From: Syntrophomonadaceae bacterium
Lineage (GTDB): Bacteria > Bacillota > Dethiobacteria > DTU022 > PWGO01
DNA length: 38,307 nt
Reading direction: 5' to 3'
NCBI GenBank assembly: GCA_003554525.1
Contig: PWGO01000024.1
Span: 1-38,307, forward strand
This document shows, in pieces, positions 38,194-38,307 of this stretch; within the stretch, counting starts at the first letter, position 1, and every line of letters begins with the position of its first letter. Made by a program: the position numbers and the translations under genes. The notes beneath the pieces are model-generated. The model saw nothing but the letters and a program-made list of their open reading frames with translations, ran no database searches and was not told where the DNA came from.

Positions 38194-38307
38194 CTACTCA
38201 AGCCAAGTAAAAGTAAGTTAAGAGGCATGCTGCGCCTGCGGGGACGGTTCGAGCGTCACCGGAGCGAAGCGGAGGTCCGAAGGGAAGACGATGGAACCGT
38301 CCCCCTG
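38189..38307 (+). repeat. Structured dispersed repeat, copy B (may continue past window edge)
   Basis: Same element; contains perfect 11-bp inverted repeat GGGGACGGTTC ... GAACCGTCCCC. Confidence 0.85.

Noticed and set aside
38225-38240. TpsiC-like GGTTCGAGC as part of a tRNA
   Set aside because: No acceptor/anticodon arms or CCA can be assembled around it; it belongs to the dispersed repeat.

Overview
38.3-kb chromosomal window, probably from a Clostridia-like Firmicute (inferred from gene families; not tested). About 32 protein genes are supportable, mostly housekeeping and cell-envelope functions: aminotransferase, creatininase family, 2Fe-2S/ASKHA corrinoid-activation-like protein, MurC, M14-like deacylase, LCP protein, PurC, CinA, VanZ, Smr, a CWB2/GH18/SH3 wall protein, ABC-F, MBL-fold protein, RpoD-type sigma factor, Hfq, a three-gene Pgl-like sugar module, two tandem secreted NlpC/P60-like hydrolases, RlmD-type methyltransferase, GNAT, M20 peptidase, CutA, a UvrX-like Y-family polymerase, PHP protein, amidohydrolase, HD-GYP protein and GalU. 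No CRISPR array, rRNA, tRNA, prophage or transposase gene was seen. The most interesting signals are non-coding: (i) a ~119-bp structured repeat present twice (9043-9161 and 38189-38307), which supplies the galU stop codon in one copy; (ii) a short intergenic motif around GTAACTRCYC that recurs many times and often forms hairpins; (iii) four same-orientation DnaA-box-like 9-mers in the long intergenic region upstream of murC; (iv) a perfect CGAACN4GTTCG SOS box with a consensus promoter at the Y-family polymerase gene; (v) a terminator-like hairpin for the GH18 gene embedded in the convergent ABC-F coding sequence; (vi) several tandem-repeat tracts. Two small ORFs missing from the supplied track are also reported. 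I did not find a gene cluster that I can defend as a wholly new system; the repeat families are the best leads.
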